Of a stretch of DNA of 64,000 nt, positions 42,594-57,017 are shown one piece after another. The stretch covers positions 62,001-126,000 of the forward strand of contig BPIH01000003.1 in assembly GCA_026004015.1 (NCBI GenBank), read 5' to 3'. Numbering within the stretch: the first letter of the stretch is position 1; the number at the start of each line of letters is the position of its first letter. Source of the DNA: Chloroflexota bacterium (GTDB taxonomy: Bacteria; Chloroflexota; Limnocylindria; Limnocylindrales; CSP1-4). The notes beneath the pieces are model-generated. The model did not search any database. It had not been told where the DNA came from and saw nothing but the letters and a program-made list of their open reading frames with translations. The position numbers and the translations under genes are program-made.

Positions 42594-43442
42594 CTACCGA
42601 GTCGGAGGCGGCAACACGAGCTCCTGGCCCGCCCGGAGGCCCGTCGTTCGCGCCCACGGGTTGAGCTCGTAGATCGTCGCCAGCGGGACCCCGAAGTAGT
42701 TGCCGATGCTCCAGAGGTTGTCGCCCTGGCGGACCGTGTAGATGTAGCAGGCGGGCCGGTCAGGGCACGGCTTCAGAAGGGCATACCGATCGCTCGTCGG
42801 GCTGGGGGACGGTTCGGGCGAGGGCGGCACACTCGGCGAGGGGCTCGGCGACGGACTCGGCGAGGGCGTCGGGCTGGGGGACGGTTCGGGTGAGGGCGGC
42901 GGTACGGTCGGCGAGGGGGCCGGAGTCGGCGACGGCGGCGGTACGGTCGGCGTTGCAGCGGGCGATGGCGCCGAGGTCACGGTCGGGGTCGGCGAGGCGA
43001 GCAGACCAGCGACGGTCAGGCCGCCGGGCCGAAGGGTTCCGGCGGCGGCGACGAAGACGGCCACGACGAGGACGGCGAGGGCGGCCGCACGGGCTCGAGG
43101 CAGGCCGGCGAGGGCGCTCCCGACGGCGATGGCGGTGAGCCGGACCGGAGCGCTCCCCTGCCCCGCTCCGGGTGAACGTTCCAGGGTCGCCTCGGGCGCC
43201 GGCGGACGGCGGCCGCGGCGGACGGCGGCGACGAACCGGGGGCAGTCGGCCTGCCGCTCGGTCCGGCAGACGAGCTCGACCTGGAGCCTCGCCAGATCGA
43301 TCGGCCGCTCGCCCGCGAGGCACAGACGGACGTCGTGGACCGCGGCCGGGCCCGTCTCGCCGGCCAGGAACGGGCAGACCGCGGGAAGCACCGGTGCCTC
43401 CGGCGCGGACGTCGCTTCGGGTTCGGAGGCCGGATCGCTCAC
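42594..43442 (-). CDS. Membrane protein: Cys motif, TM, Pro/Ser-rich linker, C-terminal LysM domain
   Basis: CPFLAG...VRLCLAG...VELVCRTERQADCPRF; TM ALAVLVVAVFVAAAG; (PSPSP)n; YTVRQGDNLWSIGNYFGVPLATIYELNPWARTTGLRAGQELVLPP. Confidence 0.8.
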   Translation of the reverse strand: MSDPASEPEATSAPEAPVLPAVCPFLAGETGPAAVHDVRLCLAGERPIDLARLQVELVCRTERQADCPRFVAAVRRGRRPPAPEATLERSPGAGQGSAPVRLTAIAVGSALAGLPRARAAALAVLVVAVFVAAAGTLRPGGLTVAGLLASPTPTVTSAPSPAATPTVPPPSPTPAPSPTVPPPSPEPSPSPTPSPSPSPSPSPSVPPSPEPSPSPTSDRYALLKPCPDRPACYIYTVRQGDNLWSIGNYFGVPLATIYELNPWARTTGLRAGQELVLPPPTR

Positions 43443-43795
43443 CGGGAACGCTGGGCTCGGGGCGGGCGACGGTTCGACATCGCCGCCAGTCTAGCCGGGC
43501 CCGTCGCGGGGAAGCGTCCCGACGACGGCTCTCCATGGCGGGACGGCGGTCCCGACCAGGGTGCGCGGCCGGCCCGCGCGGGCCGGCCCGGTGTCAACGG
43601 ACGGCGGTGCGCCGGCCCGAGCGGTGCAGCCTGGATGGGGTCCCGAGCAGGCCGGGTAGTACCTTCGGCGCGCCCGGCCGACCATCTTCGCCTTGCCCGA
43701 CGCGAAGGGAAGGTGCTAGGCTCGGCCAGGCGAGCCAGCCCAAGGCCGGTTCCAAGGTCCGTTCGTCGCTCCCGAACACCGCTCGAAGGAAGAAC

Positions 43796-44039
43796 CGTGG
43801 CGCTCCCCCTCCCGGTCGCCCCGCCCGACGCCCAACCGCAGACCCTGGCCCCCCAGCGGATCCGCCGCTGCACGTTCCGGCGGATGAGCAACCTCGGCCG
43901 GGCCGGCGACGGCCTCTACGTCGTGGAGTGCCTCTACCCGAACCGTCGGCGACCCCTCCCCCTCGGCGACCTCGAGTCGGCGACCCCGATCTGCAACGCC
44001 TGCACGGCGGCCCACATCTTCCGCCCGGACGAAGACTGA
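43796..44039 (+). CDS. Small conserved-looking protein with C-terminal CxxC
   Basis: GTG start; LPLPVAPPDAQPQTLAPQRIRRCTFRRMSNLGRAGDGLYVVECLYPNRRRPLPLGDLESATPICNACTAAHIFRPDED. Confidence 0.5.
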
Positions 44040-44096
44040 CCGCCGACCCGACCGGTTCAGACGGGCGAGCGTCGCCGAGCACGGGGAGGCCAGCGA

Positions 44097-44446
44097 GCGC
44101 GATCTGTAAGCCGAGTTCTGTACCGCGCCCGACGGCGCGGCGACGGTCATCCATCTAGGCCGCCGGTTACCCGACGGCTCGAGCGGCCGACCCGAGGGCT
44201 GGGCAGCGCTACCTCATCCCCCGGCACCGAAGCGCCGGGTTGCGCCCTCCTACTTGGCCTTGCTCCGGGTGGAGTTTGCCGCGTTTCACTCCGGCCGAGC
44301 GGCCGGCATCGTCACTGTGGCACTCGTCCTCGCCTCACGGCGGACGGGTGTTACCCGCCACCCTGCGCTGCGGAGCTCGGACTTTCCTCACGCTCGGTCC
44401 CCGATGCGGGAGCGAGCGCGCGACCGTCCGATCGCCTCGCTGGCGC
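44097..44446 (-). ncRNA. rnpB: RNase P RNA (bacterial type A)
   Basis: Minus strand 5' GAGGAAAGTCCGAGCTCC (P4 region) and 3' GTACAGAACTCGGCTTACAGATCGC hallmark sequences about 310 nt apart; no supported CDS here. Confidence 0.92.
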
Positions 44447-44538
44447 CCCGATTCTACCGGTTCTCCCGGCCGACCCCTCCGAACGACGACGTCACTCGGG
44501 CCGCCGACTCCTCCGAACGCCGACTCCGAACGCCGACC

Positions 44539-45018
44539 TCACTCGGGCCGCCGGACGACCGAGGCCGGCCCGCCCCGGGCCACCCGGTCGAGGGCGGCGT
44601 TTGCCAGGGCGTCGGCGGCCCGGTTCTCGGCCCGCCGGACGTGCCGGGCCGACCAGCGCTCGAAGCCGGCCAGGGCCCGCCGCGTCGCCGTCCAGAGCGG
44701 AACGAGCTTCGGGTCCCGGACCCGCCACCGGCCGAGGAGCTGCTCGACGACGAGCTGCGAGTCGAGGAGGAGGTCGACCTCCCGGGCGCCGAGCTCGCGG
44801 GCCAGCTCGAGACCGCGGAGGACGGCGGTGTACTCGGCGACGTTGTTCGTCGTCCGACCGAGGGCCTCCGAGATCGTCGCCAGGGCCTCGGCATCCGGCG
44901 CCATCGCCCCCGGGGCCGCGGCGTCGACGAGGACGACCCCGATGGCGGCTGGCCCCGGGTTGCCACGGGCTGCGCCGTCGGCTCGGAGGACGAGTCGACG
45001 GGCCGGAGGCACCGTCAT
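44539..45018 (-). CDS. Ribonuclease HI-like (RVT_3/RNase H fold)
   Basis: LVLRADGAARGNPGPAAIGVVLVD...TTNNVAEYTAVLRGLELARELGAREVDLLLDSQLVVEQLLGRWRVRDPKL...NRAADALANAAL. Confidence 0.9.
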   Translation of the reverse strand: MTVPPARRLVLRADGAARGNPGPAAIGVVLVDAAAPGAMAPDAEALATISEALGRTTNNVAEYTAVLRGLELARELGAREVDLLLDSQLVVEQLLGRWRVRDPKLVPLWTATRRALAGFERWSARHVRRAENRAADALANAALDRVARGGPASVVRRPE

Positions 45019-45049
45019 CGGGACCGGGCGAGCCTCGCTCGGTGCCCCG

Positions 45050-45757
45050 TCACGTCCGTCGCTCGACGATGGCCCCGCTCACCTCGAGGATGGCCTGGGT
45101 GATCTTGATCCCCCGCGGACAGGCGTCGACGCAGTTGAAGATGGTCCGGCAATGCCAGACCCCGTCCCGTTCGGCGAGGATCTCGAGCCGCTCGTCGGCC
45201 GCCTCGTCGCGGGAATCGAAGATGAACCGGTGGGCGTTCACGATCGCCGCCGGCCCGATGTACTCGGGCTGGGCCCAGAAGGATGGGCACGACGAGGTGC
45301 AGGCGGCGCAGAGGATGCACTTCGTCGTGTCGTCGTAGCGGGCCCGTCCTCGGCCGGCGACTGGCGCCGTTCCCGCTCCGGAGCCGGCCCCTCGGCGACG
45401 AGGAAGGGCATGACCCGCCGGTACTTGGCGAAGAAGCCCTCCATGTCGACCACGAGGTCCTTCACGACCGGCAGACCCGGCAGCGGGCGCGACGGTCATC
45501 CGGGCCCCGACCGAGCTGATCGAGGCGGACCTTGCAGGCCAGCCGTTGCGGCCGTTGATGAGCATCGCGTCGGAGCCGCAGATGCCGTGGGCGCAGGAGC
45601 GGCGGAAGGTGCAGGCGTGCCGTCCTGGTCGCACTTCACCTCGGTGCAGGAGGTCGAGGACCCGGTCCGTCGGCTCGGCCTCGACCTTGTAGCGCTCCCA
45701 GTGCGGCCGCGTGTCCTGCTCGGGATCGAAGCGGAGGATCCGGAGGTCGACCTGCAT
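45050..45757 (-). CDS. sdhB: Succinate dehydrogenase iron-sulfur subunit (frameshifted)
   Basis: MQVDLRILRFDPEQDTRPHWERYKVEAEPTDRVLDLL; RRSCAHGICGSDAMLINGRN; KCILCAACTSSCPSFWAQPEYIGPAAIVNAHRFIFDSRD; FNCVDACPRGIKITQAI; internal region out of frame. Confidence 0.92.
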   Translation of the reverse strand: MQVDLRILRFDPEQDTRPHWERYKVEAEPTDRVLDLLHRGEVRPGRHACTFRRSCAHGICGSDAMLINGRNGWPARSASISSVGARMTVAPAAGSAGREGPRGRHGGLLRQVPAGHALPRRRGAGSGAGTAPVAGRGRARYDDTTKCILCAACTSSCPSFWAQPEYIGPAAIVNAHRFIFDSRDEAADERLEILAERDGVWHCRTIFNCVDACPRGIKITQAILEVSGAIVERRT

Positions 45758-45777
45758 GGCGCTTCGCTCCCTCGGGG

Positions 45778-47535
<1,758 letters not shown>

Positions 47536-47545
47536 CGTGGCCTCC

Positions 47546-47938
47546 TCAGCGGGTCCCCGGCAGGGGGAGAGTCATGACGACGATGGTGCCGAGGACGAAG
47601 AGGACCGCCGCGAGCAGGTAGAGCCCCGTCACGAGGACCGTCCGGAGACCACCCTTGGCGTAGTCGAGGACGACCGTCCGAACACCCATGAAGCTGTGGA
47701 AGAGCACCATCTGGAGGAGGAGCCAGTCGAAGGCCCGCCAGAAGAGGCTGCTCCAGCGCTCGTTGATGATGAACTCGCTCGTCTGCTCGGCCGGATCGAA
47801 GATGAAGTGGAGGATGGCGAAGTGGGCGAGGGCGAGGACGAAGAGGGCGAGCCCCGAGAGCCGCATGAGGTACCAGACGGCGAGCTCGAAGCCGCCACTC
47901 TGGGGACGGGGTCGTCCGGATCGGGTCCAGAGCGTCAT
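47546..47938 (-). CDS. sdhD: Succinate dehydrogenase membrane anchor subunit
   Basis: 130 aa, three TM segments; [14 protein letters not shown]...[22 protein letters not shown]. Confidence 0.85.
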   Translation of the reverse strand: MTLWTRSGRPRPQSGGFELAVWYLMRLSGLALFVLALAHFAILHFIFDPAEQTSEFIINERWSSLFWRAFDWLLLQMVLFHSFMGVRTVVLDYAKGGLRTVLVTGLYLLAAVLFVLGTIVVMTLPLPGTR

Positions 47939-47948
47939 CGTCGCGACC

Positions 47949-48311
47949 TCAGGGAGCGAAGATCGGGCGGAGGATGATGAAGGCCCCCGGCAGGCCGACG
48001 GCGGCGAAGACGACCCAGGAGGCGTACCAGAGCTGACGGTGGTAGTGGGTCAAGGCCGGCCAGAAGTCCATGAGGATGATCCGCAGCCCGTTCAGGGCGT
48101 GGTAGAGGAGGGCGCCGCCGAGGAGGACTTCACCCACCCGACCGGCCGGGCTGGCGTAGATGGCGAGGAGCTCGTCGTAGGCCTCGGGGTTGCCGCCGAC
48201 GAGGTAGATGTCGATGACGTGGAGGATGACGAAGAGCCAGATGGCGACCCCGGAGATTCGGTGGAACGCCCAGGCGAGCATCCCTTCGCTCCCCCGATAC
48301 CGGAACAGCAT
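47949..48311 (-). CDS. sdhC: Succinate dehydrogenase cytochrome b556 subunit
   Basis: MLFRYRGSEGMLAWAFHRISGVAIWLFVILHVIDIYLVGG...LLYHALNGLRIILMDFWP. Confidence 0.9.
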   Translation of the reverse strand: MLFRYRGSEGMLAWAFHRISGVAIWLFVILHVIDIYLVGGNPEAYDELLAIYASPAGRVGEVLLGGALLYHALNGLRIILMDFWPALTHYHRQLWYASWVVFAAVGLPGAFIILRPIFAP

Positions 48312-48664
48312 CGACCCTCCTTGCCCGCTCGCGTCGGCCCGAGGTGTCGGGCGGCGGAGCCTGCCTGGCGGGCCGGTCGGCCGGCGACGATGCTCGGCCA
48401 CCGACCCCGATCGAATGACCTCCGAAGGCGCGGCCCTCGACCCCGTCGACCCGAGGGGACCGGGCCGCTCGATTCGGTTTCCCGTCCGTCCACCGAGGGG
48501 CGCAGCCGGCGGCCCGGCGACCCGCAGCGGCGACGGGGAGTGGGACGAGGGGCATTCTATGCCCTCGGGGCCGTCGTCGGTGCGGCCGCCGGCCATCCGA
48601 CCCTCGAGGCGGGCTCCGCCGTGCCGGAGGTCTGCCTCGAAGGCGGCCGAGGCGTGGCCGGGGT

Positions 48665-48712
48665 ACGGTCGAGAGGGGCCGCGGAACGGTCGAGGAGGCC
48701 GAGGAACGGTCG
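48665..48712. repeat. Three ACGGTCG direct repeats spaced 21 and 20 bp upstream of sucC
   Basis: ACGGTCG at 48665, 48686 and 48706. Confidence 0.85.
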
Positions 48713-48889
48713 CCGGGGGCCGGCCGGCTCCGGTACCATCGAGCGACCGAGCTCATCGCCGCGCCCCGACCGGCACCCGAGCATTGCCCGACCGCACCGG
48801 CGGGCCAGGCGCCGGCCCGGCCCTCGAGTGACGATCCGATCGCCCGAGCCCTCCCGAAGGGCCGCCAACGAACGGGAGGTTCGACCTTC

Positions 48890-50098
48890 GTGAAGATCCA
48901 GGAAGCCGATGCCAAGTCGCTTCTCGCCGCCCAGGGGTTGCCCGTCCCGCCATGGCAGGTGGCCCGGGACCCCTCGGCGGCCCGAGCCGCCGCCGAGCGG
49001 TTCTTCGCGGCCGGCGCCGAGCGGGTCGTCGTCAAGGCCCAGGTCCTCGTCGGCGGACGCGGCAAGGCCGGCGGTGTCCGCCTGGCGGCGACCCCCGACG
49101 AGGCCGAGGCCGTCGCCCGGGCCATCCTCGCCTTGACGATCAAGGGCATCCCAGTCCGGAAGGTCCTCGTCTCCCCGGCCGCCGACATCGTCGCCGAGTA
49201 CTACCTGGCCGCCCTCGTCGACCGCTCGGCCCGCCGGATCCTCGTCATGGGTTCGGCCGAGGGTGGCGTCGAGATCGAGGAGGTCGCCGCCCGGAACCCG
49301 GCCGCCATCGTCCGGATCCACGCCGACCCGTACCTCGGGCTCCTCGACTGGCAGGCCCGCCGGATCGCCTTCGCCCTCGGCCTCGGCGCCCACCTGCGGG
49401 AGGCCGTCGCCATCGCCAAGGGCCTCGTCGCCACGATGCGGGCGAACGACGCCGACCTCGTCGAGGTCAACCCCCTCGCCCTCGTTCGCGAGGTTGGCCC
49501 CGAGGGCATCCCGACGGAACGGCTCGTCTGCCTCGACGCGAAGGTCACCCTCGACGACTCCGCCCTCCCTCGCCACCCGGAGCTCGAGGCGATGCGCGAC
49601 CTCGACGAGGAGGACCCCGTCGACCTCGAGGCTCGCCGGCACGACATCAGCTACATCCGCCTCGACGGCACCATCGGCTGCATGGTGAACGGGGCCGGGT
49701 TGGCGATGACGACCATGGACCTCGTCAAGCGAGCCGGCGGGGAACCGGCGAACTTCCTCGACATCGGCGGCGGCGCGCGGGCCGATCGGGTCGCGGCGGC
49801 GATGCGGCTCATCCTCGCCGATCCGAACGTTCGGGCGATCCTCGTCAACATCTTCGGCGGCATCACCCGGGGCGACGAGGTCGCTCGGGGGCTCCTGGAG
49901 GCTCGGGCCGCCCAGGCGCGAACGGTCCCCATGGTCGTCCGGATCGTCGGCACGAACGCCGACGAAGCTCGGCGGATCCTCGAAGCGGCCGACGTCGAGA
50001 CGGCGACGAGCCTCGACGAGGCCGCCGCCAAGGCCGTGGCCGCTGCCGCCCGGGTGGGGCCGATGGCTGCGGCAGAACCCTCGGAGGCGAACCGATGA
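48890..50098 (+). CDS. sucC: Succinyl-CoA synthetase beta subunit
   Basis: [24 protein letters not shown]...[20 protein letters not shown]...[32 protein letters not shown]...[23 protein letters not shown] upstream of GTG. Confidence 0.97.
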   Translation: MKIQEADAKSLLAAQGLPVPPWQVARDPSAARAAAERFFAAGAERVVVKAQVLVGGRGKAGGVRLAATPDEAEAVARAILALTIKGIPVRKVLVSPAADIVAEYYLAALVDRSARRILVMGSAEGGVEIEEVAARNPAAIVRIHADPYLGLLDWQARRIAFALGLGAHLREAVAIAKGLVATMRANDADLVEVNPLALVREVGPEGIPTERLVCLDAKVTLDDSALPRHPELEAMRDLDEEDPVDLEARRHDISYIRLDGTIGCMVNGAGLAMTTMDLVKRAGGEPANFLDIGGGARADRVAAAMRLILADPNVRAILVNIFGGITRGDEVARGLLEARAAQARTVPMVVRIVGTNADEARRILEAADVETATSLDEAAAKAVAAAARVGPMAAAEPSEANR

Positions 50099-50979
50099 GC
50101 ATCCTCGTCGGGCGGTCGACCCGCCTCGTCGTCCAGGGCATCACCGGCCGGGAGGGTGAGTTCCACGCCCGGGCGATGCTCGAGTACGGGACCCCCCTCG
50201 TGGCCGGGGTCACCCCGGGCAAGGGCGGCCAGCGGGCCGTGGACGGTCGGGTCCCCGTCTTCGATACCGTCGCCGAGGCCGTCGAGGCGACCGGCGCGAA
50301 CACGTCCTGCATCTTCGTCCCGGCCGCCGGGGCGCCCGACGCCATCCTCGAGGCGGTGGCGGCCGGCATTGGGACGATCTTCTGCATCACCGAAGGGATC
50401 CCCGCCCTCGACATGATCCCCGTCGTCGCCGCCGTCGAGGCCGCCGGGGCCCGCCTCGTCGGCCCCAACTGCCCCGGGGCGACGTCCCCGGGCGAGGCGA
50501 AGGTCGGCATCATCCCGGGCGCCATCCATCGCCCCGGTCGGGTCGGCGTCGTCTCCCGTTCGGGGACCCTTACGTACGAGGCCGTCCAGGCGATGACCGA
50601 CGCCGGGATCGGCCAGAGCACCTGCGTCGGCATCGGCGGCGATCCGATCGTCGGCTCGAGCTTCGTCGACGTCCTCCGGCTCTTCGCCGCCGATCCCGAG
50701 ACCGGGGCCATCGTCCTCATCGGTGAGATCGGCGGCTCGGCCGAAGAGGAGGCCGCGGCCTGGGCGGCCGACCACCTCGCCGACCGCCCGAAGGTCGCCT
50801 TCGTGGCCGGCCGGACGGCGCCCGAGGGCCGACGGATGGGGCATGCCGGGGCGATCATCTCGGGCGGCCGCGGAACGGCGGCCTCGAAGGTCGCCGCCCT
50901 CGAGGCTGCCGGCTTCCTCGTCGCCTCGTCGCCGAGCGAGATCCCGGCCCTCCTCCGGTCGGCGGGCGTCCGCGACTAG
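50095..50979 (+). CDS. sucD: Succinyl-CoA synthetase alpha subunit
   Basis: [45 protein letters not shown]...[20 protein letters not shown]...[30 protein letters not shown] overlap with sucC. Confidence 0.97.
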   Translation: MSILVGRSTRLVVQGITGREGEFHARAMLEYGTPLVAGVTPGKGGQRAVDGRVPVFDTVAEAVEATGANTSCIFVPAAGAPDAILEAVAAGIGTIFCITEGIPALDMIPVVAAVEAAGARLVGPNCPGATSPGEAKVGIIPGAIHRPGRVGVVSRSGTLTYEAVQAMTDAGIGQSTCVGIGGDPIVGSSFVDVLRLFAADPETGAIVLIGEIGGSAEEEAAAWAADHLADRPKVAFVAGRTAPEGRRMGHAGAIISGGRGTAASKVAALEAAGFLVASSPSEIPALLRSAGVRD

Positions 50980-51018
50980 CGGGTCGGCGCCGAGCGACGG
51001 CGAGCGAGCCGGGTCGCC

Positions 51019-51642
51019 ATGGACGGAGCCGACACCCGTCGGGTCGTCGGGCTCGGCGGGCCGGATGGGGGCGCGAACCTCGATCTCGTCGCCGGGGAGG
51101 TTCGCGAGATCCTCCTCACCCTCGCCGTCGGCGATCGGGCTGGCCTCGCCGACCCCGACCGCTTTGTCGCCTACCTCCCCCTCGGCGACCTCGATCCGAC
51201 CTGGCTGGACGCCCTGACCCGTGCCCTGGGCGACCGCGGCAGCCGCGGTCCGGGGAGCTTCCGGGCGGCCCTCCGTCCCCTCGGCGATCGCCTGGCGGCA
51301 GCCCTCGACGAGGACGTCGGCCTCGTCGACCGGGCCTGGCTCGAGGCCTTCGCGGACCTCGACGAGGCAGCCCTCGAGCCGATCGCCCGACGCTGGCTGG
51401 CGGCCATCGCCGGATCGGACGAGACGACGGTCGAGGCCAGTCGGACCGAGGTCGAGCTGGCCGTCGAGCTCCTCGGGGCCGTGGTCCGCTTCGCTCGCCG
51501 GGCCCGCGAAGCGGGAGCCGTCGTCTGGGCGGCCTCGCCGCCGATCCCGGCGGCCCGCGACGTGCCCGACCCGGCTCAGCCGAGGCGGACGGCCGTGCCG
51601 GAGGCGGTCACCATGAGCATCGAGCCGCCGACCGTCTCGTAG
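51019..51642 (+). CDS. Hypothetical protein
   Basis: 207 aa ORF, coding-like composition; converges with and slightly overlaps the YbjQ-like gene. Confidence 0.45.
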   Translation: MDGADTRRVVGLGGPDGGANLDLVAGEVREILLTLAVGDRAGLADPDRFVAYLPLGDLDPTWLDALTRALGDRGSRGPGSFRAALRPLGDRLAAALDEDVGLVDRAWLEAFADLDEAALEPIARRWLAAIAGSDETTVEASRTEVELAVELLGAVVRFARRAREAGAVVWAASPPIPAARDVPDPAQPRRTAVPEAVTMSIEPPTVS

Positions 51643-51899
51643 TCGATGTCGACGCCAACGACGGCGTTGGCCCCGAGGTCGACGGCCGCCGCGGCGAGCT
51701 CCTCGAGGGCGATGGAGCGGGCCCGCCGCAGCTCGCTCTCGTAGGCGCCCGAGCGTCCGCCGACGATGTCGCGGATCCCGGCGAAGAGGTCCTTGAAGAC
51801 GTTCGCCCCGAGGATCGCCTCTCCCGAGACGACGCCGAGATAGGCCTCGATGGGGCGACCCTCGACGGTCGGGGTCGTGGTGATGAGGAGCTTCGGCAT
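51576..51899 (-). CDS. YbjQ/UPF0145 family protein
   Basis: 107 aa; [91 protein letters not shown]. Confidence 0.93.
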   Translation of the reverse strand: MPKLLITTTPTVEGRPIEAYLGVVSGEAILGANVFKDLFAGIRDIVGGRSGAYESELRRARSIALEELAAAAVDLGANAVVGVDIDYETVGGSMLMVTASGTAVRLG

Positions 51900-51984
51900 C
51901 TCGTCCCTCCTGGCATGCCGTGCGCGCCGCGTCGGGCGTCGGTCCCGGTGCGTCGGTTCGGGCGCCGTCCCCGGGCGCCCGGCT

Positions 51985-52461
51985 TCAGCCGTGCCGATCG
52001 TAGCCGAGGGCCGCCCAGGCCGGACCGCCCGGGGCCTCGATGAGCTCGACGAGGACGCCGTGGCAGGAGCGCGGGTGGAGGAAGGCGACGGGGCCCTCGG
52101 CGCCGCGGCGGGGAGCGGTGTCGATGAGCTCGATCCCCTCGATGGCGAGCCGCGTCAGCGCCTCGGCGACGCTCGGCACCTCGAAGCAGACGTGGTGGAC
52201 CCCCTCGCCGTGCTTGGCGAGGTAGCGAGCCACCCCGGTCGTGGCATCGGTCGGCTCGACGAGCTCGATCCTCGATTCGCCGACCGGGAGGAAGGCGATC
52301 CGGACCCGGTCCGACGGGATGTCGGCGACGTGCTCGAGGGGGAGGCCGAGGACGTCCCGCCAAAAGCGGAGGGCGTCGTCGAGGCTCCGGACCACGACGG
52401 CGACGTGATGGATCCGGCCGATCCGACGGACGGCCTCGGGGACGGACGGGGTCTCGGGCAT
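51985..52461 (-). CDS. mce: Methylmalonyl-CoA epimerase
   Basis: [82 protein letters not shown]. Confidence 0.94.
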   Translation of the reverse strand: MPETPSVPEAVRRIGRIHHVAVVVRSLDDALRFWRDVLGLPLEHVADIPSDRVRIAFLPVGESRIELVEPTDATTGVARYLAKHGEGVHHVCFEVPSVAEALTRLAIEGIELIDTAPRRGAEGPVAFLHPRSCHGVLVELIEAPGGPAWAALGYDRHG

Positions 52462-52628
52462 CGGCTTCCTCCTCGGCTCCCGCTTCGGCGCTCGCTGCGG
52501 GGCGCGCTGGGGGGCTCGTCGCGGCGCGCTGTTCGTGGGCGGTGGTCCGCCCGTCGGCGGGTTCACGCTCCCTCGGGGCTCCTCGCCGGACTCCGTGCCG
52601 GGCCCCTCGGCACCGATCGGCACCACCG

Positions 52629-54314
<1,686 letters not shown>

Positions 54315-54402
54315 CGCCGCAAAGCCTACCCGACGAGCTCGTCCTCGGAACGCTCCGACCGCCCCGTCCCGGCCGCCAGTCCGCCCGCGCTCGCTCGGTC
54401 GC

Positions 54403-55238
<836 letters not shown>

Positions 55239-55251
<13 letters not shown>

Positions 55252-56888
55252 CGGTCCGGCCACCGATCGAGGGCCGCCTCGCGGCCCGCCCGTCGCCAGG
55301 GATGGGGATCGCGTCTCGTTCGGGCGCCGGACACGCTCGTCGATGGAGCGGTCGGGCTGCCGGGGTCCCCGCCGATGGGGCTCCCTGCGGAGGCTACGGG
55401 AGCTGCGGCAGCCAGGCGCGGCCCTATGGCGGCCAGGCCGGCAGCAACGGCAGCGACCCGGGCGGCTCGGAGCCAATCACCTCGCGGGTCGTAGCGTTCG
55501 GCGACCCAGTCGGTGGAGAGCTCGGCTGCGGCAAAGGCGGGATCGGCCGCCACGGCCCGGTGGAAGGGCAGCGTCGTCTGGATCCCGCTGATCTCCGCCT
55601 CGCCGAGGGCACGCCGGAGCCGGGCGATGGCCGTGGCCCGGTTCGGGCCGACGACGATGCACTTGGCGATGAGGTTGTCGTACTCGGGCGGAACCCGCTC
55701 CCCCGCCTCCATGGCCGTGTCGACCCGGACCCCGGGGCCCGCCGGCATCCGCCACACGCCGACCCGGCCGGGCGTCGGCACGAAGTCCCGCCCGGGATCC
55801 TCGGCCGAGATCCGGACCTCGATGGCGTGCCGGTCGGGATCGAGGGCCCGCTCGGCCGCCTCGCGGACCGCCGCCGAGAGCGGGGCCCCTGCCGCGAGCC
55901 AGAGCTGCTCGTGGACGATGTCGACGCCCGAGACGAGCTCCGTCACCGGATGCTCGACCTGGAGCCGGGTGTTCACCTCGAGGAACCAGAACCGCCCCGC
56001 CTCGTCCCGGAGGAACTCGACGGTGGCCGCGTTGGCGAGCCCGGCCGCCCGGCCGAGGGCGACCGCGCGTTCGTGGAGGGTGCGCCGTTCGTCGGGGTGC
56101 AAACCTGGCGCCGGCGCTTCCTCGACGAGCTTCTGATGGCGCCGCTGGATCGAACAGTCGCGCTCGCCGAGGGCAACGACCTCCCCGAAGCGGTCGCCGA
56201 GGAGCTGGACCTCGACGTGGCGAGCGGGCCGGATCTCGCGCTCGAGGTAGACGGACCCATCGCCGAAGGCCGAACGGGCTTCGGCGGATCCGGCCGCCAG
56301 GGCCGCCGGCAGGTCCTTCGGCTCGCCGACCCGCCGCATCCCCCGGCCGCCGCCCCCTGCCGCTGCCTTGACGAGGAGGGGAAACCCGACCTCCTCGGCA
56401 GCAGCGAGGAGGGCGTCGAGGTCGCCGGCGGCATCGACGGGGGCCGGCTCGAGGGTGCCGGGGACCGGTTCGACGCCGACGGAGCGGGCCAGGCGCCGGG
56501 CGGCGAGCTTGTCGCCGAGGGCTTCGATGGCCGCCACCGGTGGACCGACGAAGACGAGCCCGGCCGCCTCCACAGCGCGGGCGAACGCCGCCCGCTCGGA
56601 AAGGAAGCCGTAGCCGGGGTGGATCGCCTCGGCCCCGGTCCTGAGGGCGGCCTCGACGATGGCCTCGATCCGAAGGTAGCTCTCCGTCGGCGGCGGCGGG
56701 CCGATCCGGACGGCGGCGTCGGCGAGGCGGACGTGGAGGGCGGTAGCGTCGGCGTCGCTGTAGACGGCGACGGTCTCGACCCCGAGCTCCCGGCAGGCCC
56801 GGATGATGCGGACGGCGATCTCGCCGCGGTTGGCGACGAGGACGCGACGGAAGGGCGGTCCGCTCCGGGCCGACGGCCTGGGCTTCAT
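55239..56888 (-). CDS. Acetyl/propionyl-CoA carboxylase, biotin carboxylase subunit
   Basis: FRRVLVANRGEIAVRIIRACRELGVETVAVYSDADATALHVRLADAAVRIG...FLEVNTRLQVEHPVTELVSGVDIV. Confidence 0.95.
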
Positions 56889-56910
56889 CGGCTGGCCTCG
56901 GGGTCGGGCC

Positions 56911-56928
56911 CGTCTTTGCGCAAAGACG
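56911..56928. promoter_or_regulatory. Perfect 18-bp palindrome, candidate operator (pcc) or parS-like site
   Basis: CGTCTTTGCGCAAAGACG, 23 nt upstream of the biotin carboxylase start codon. Confidence 0.6.
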
Positions 56929-57017
56929 AGCCGGCTTGGCGCAGGCCGCCGGCGCGGGCTGGCGTCGGCCCTCCCGCCACCGGTGACCGGCGGCCTCCTC
57001 GATCGGCGGCGAGCCGC

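Noticed and set aside
44490-44555. Duplicated CACTCGGGCCGCCG at the 3' end of the RNase H-like gene
   Set aside because: Short local duplication just beyond the stop codon; no evidence of function.
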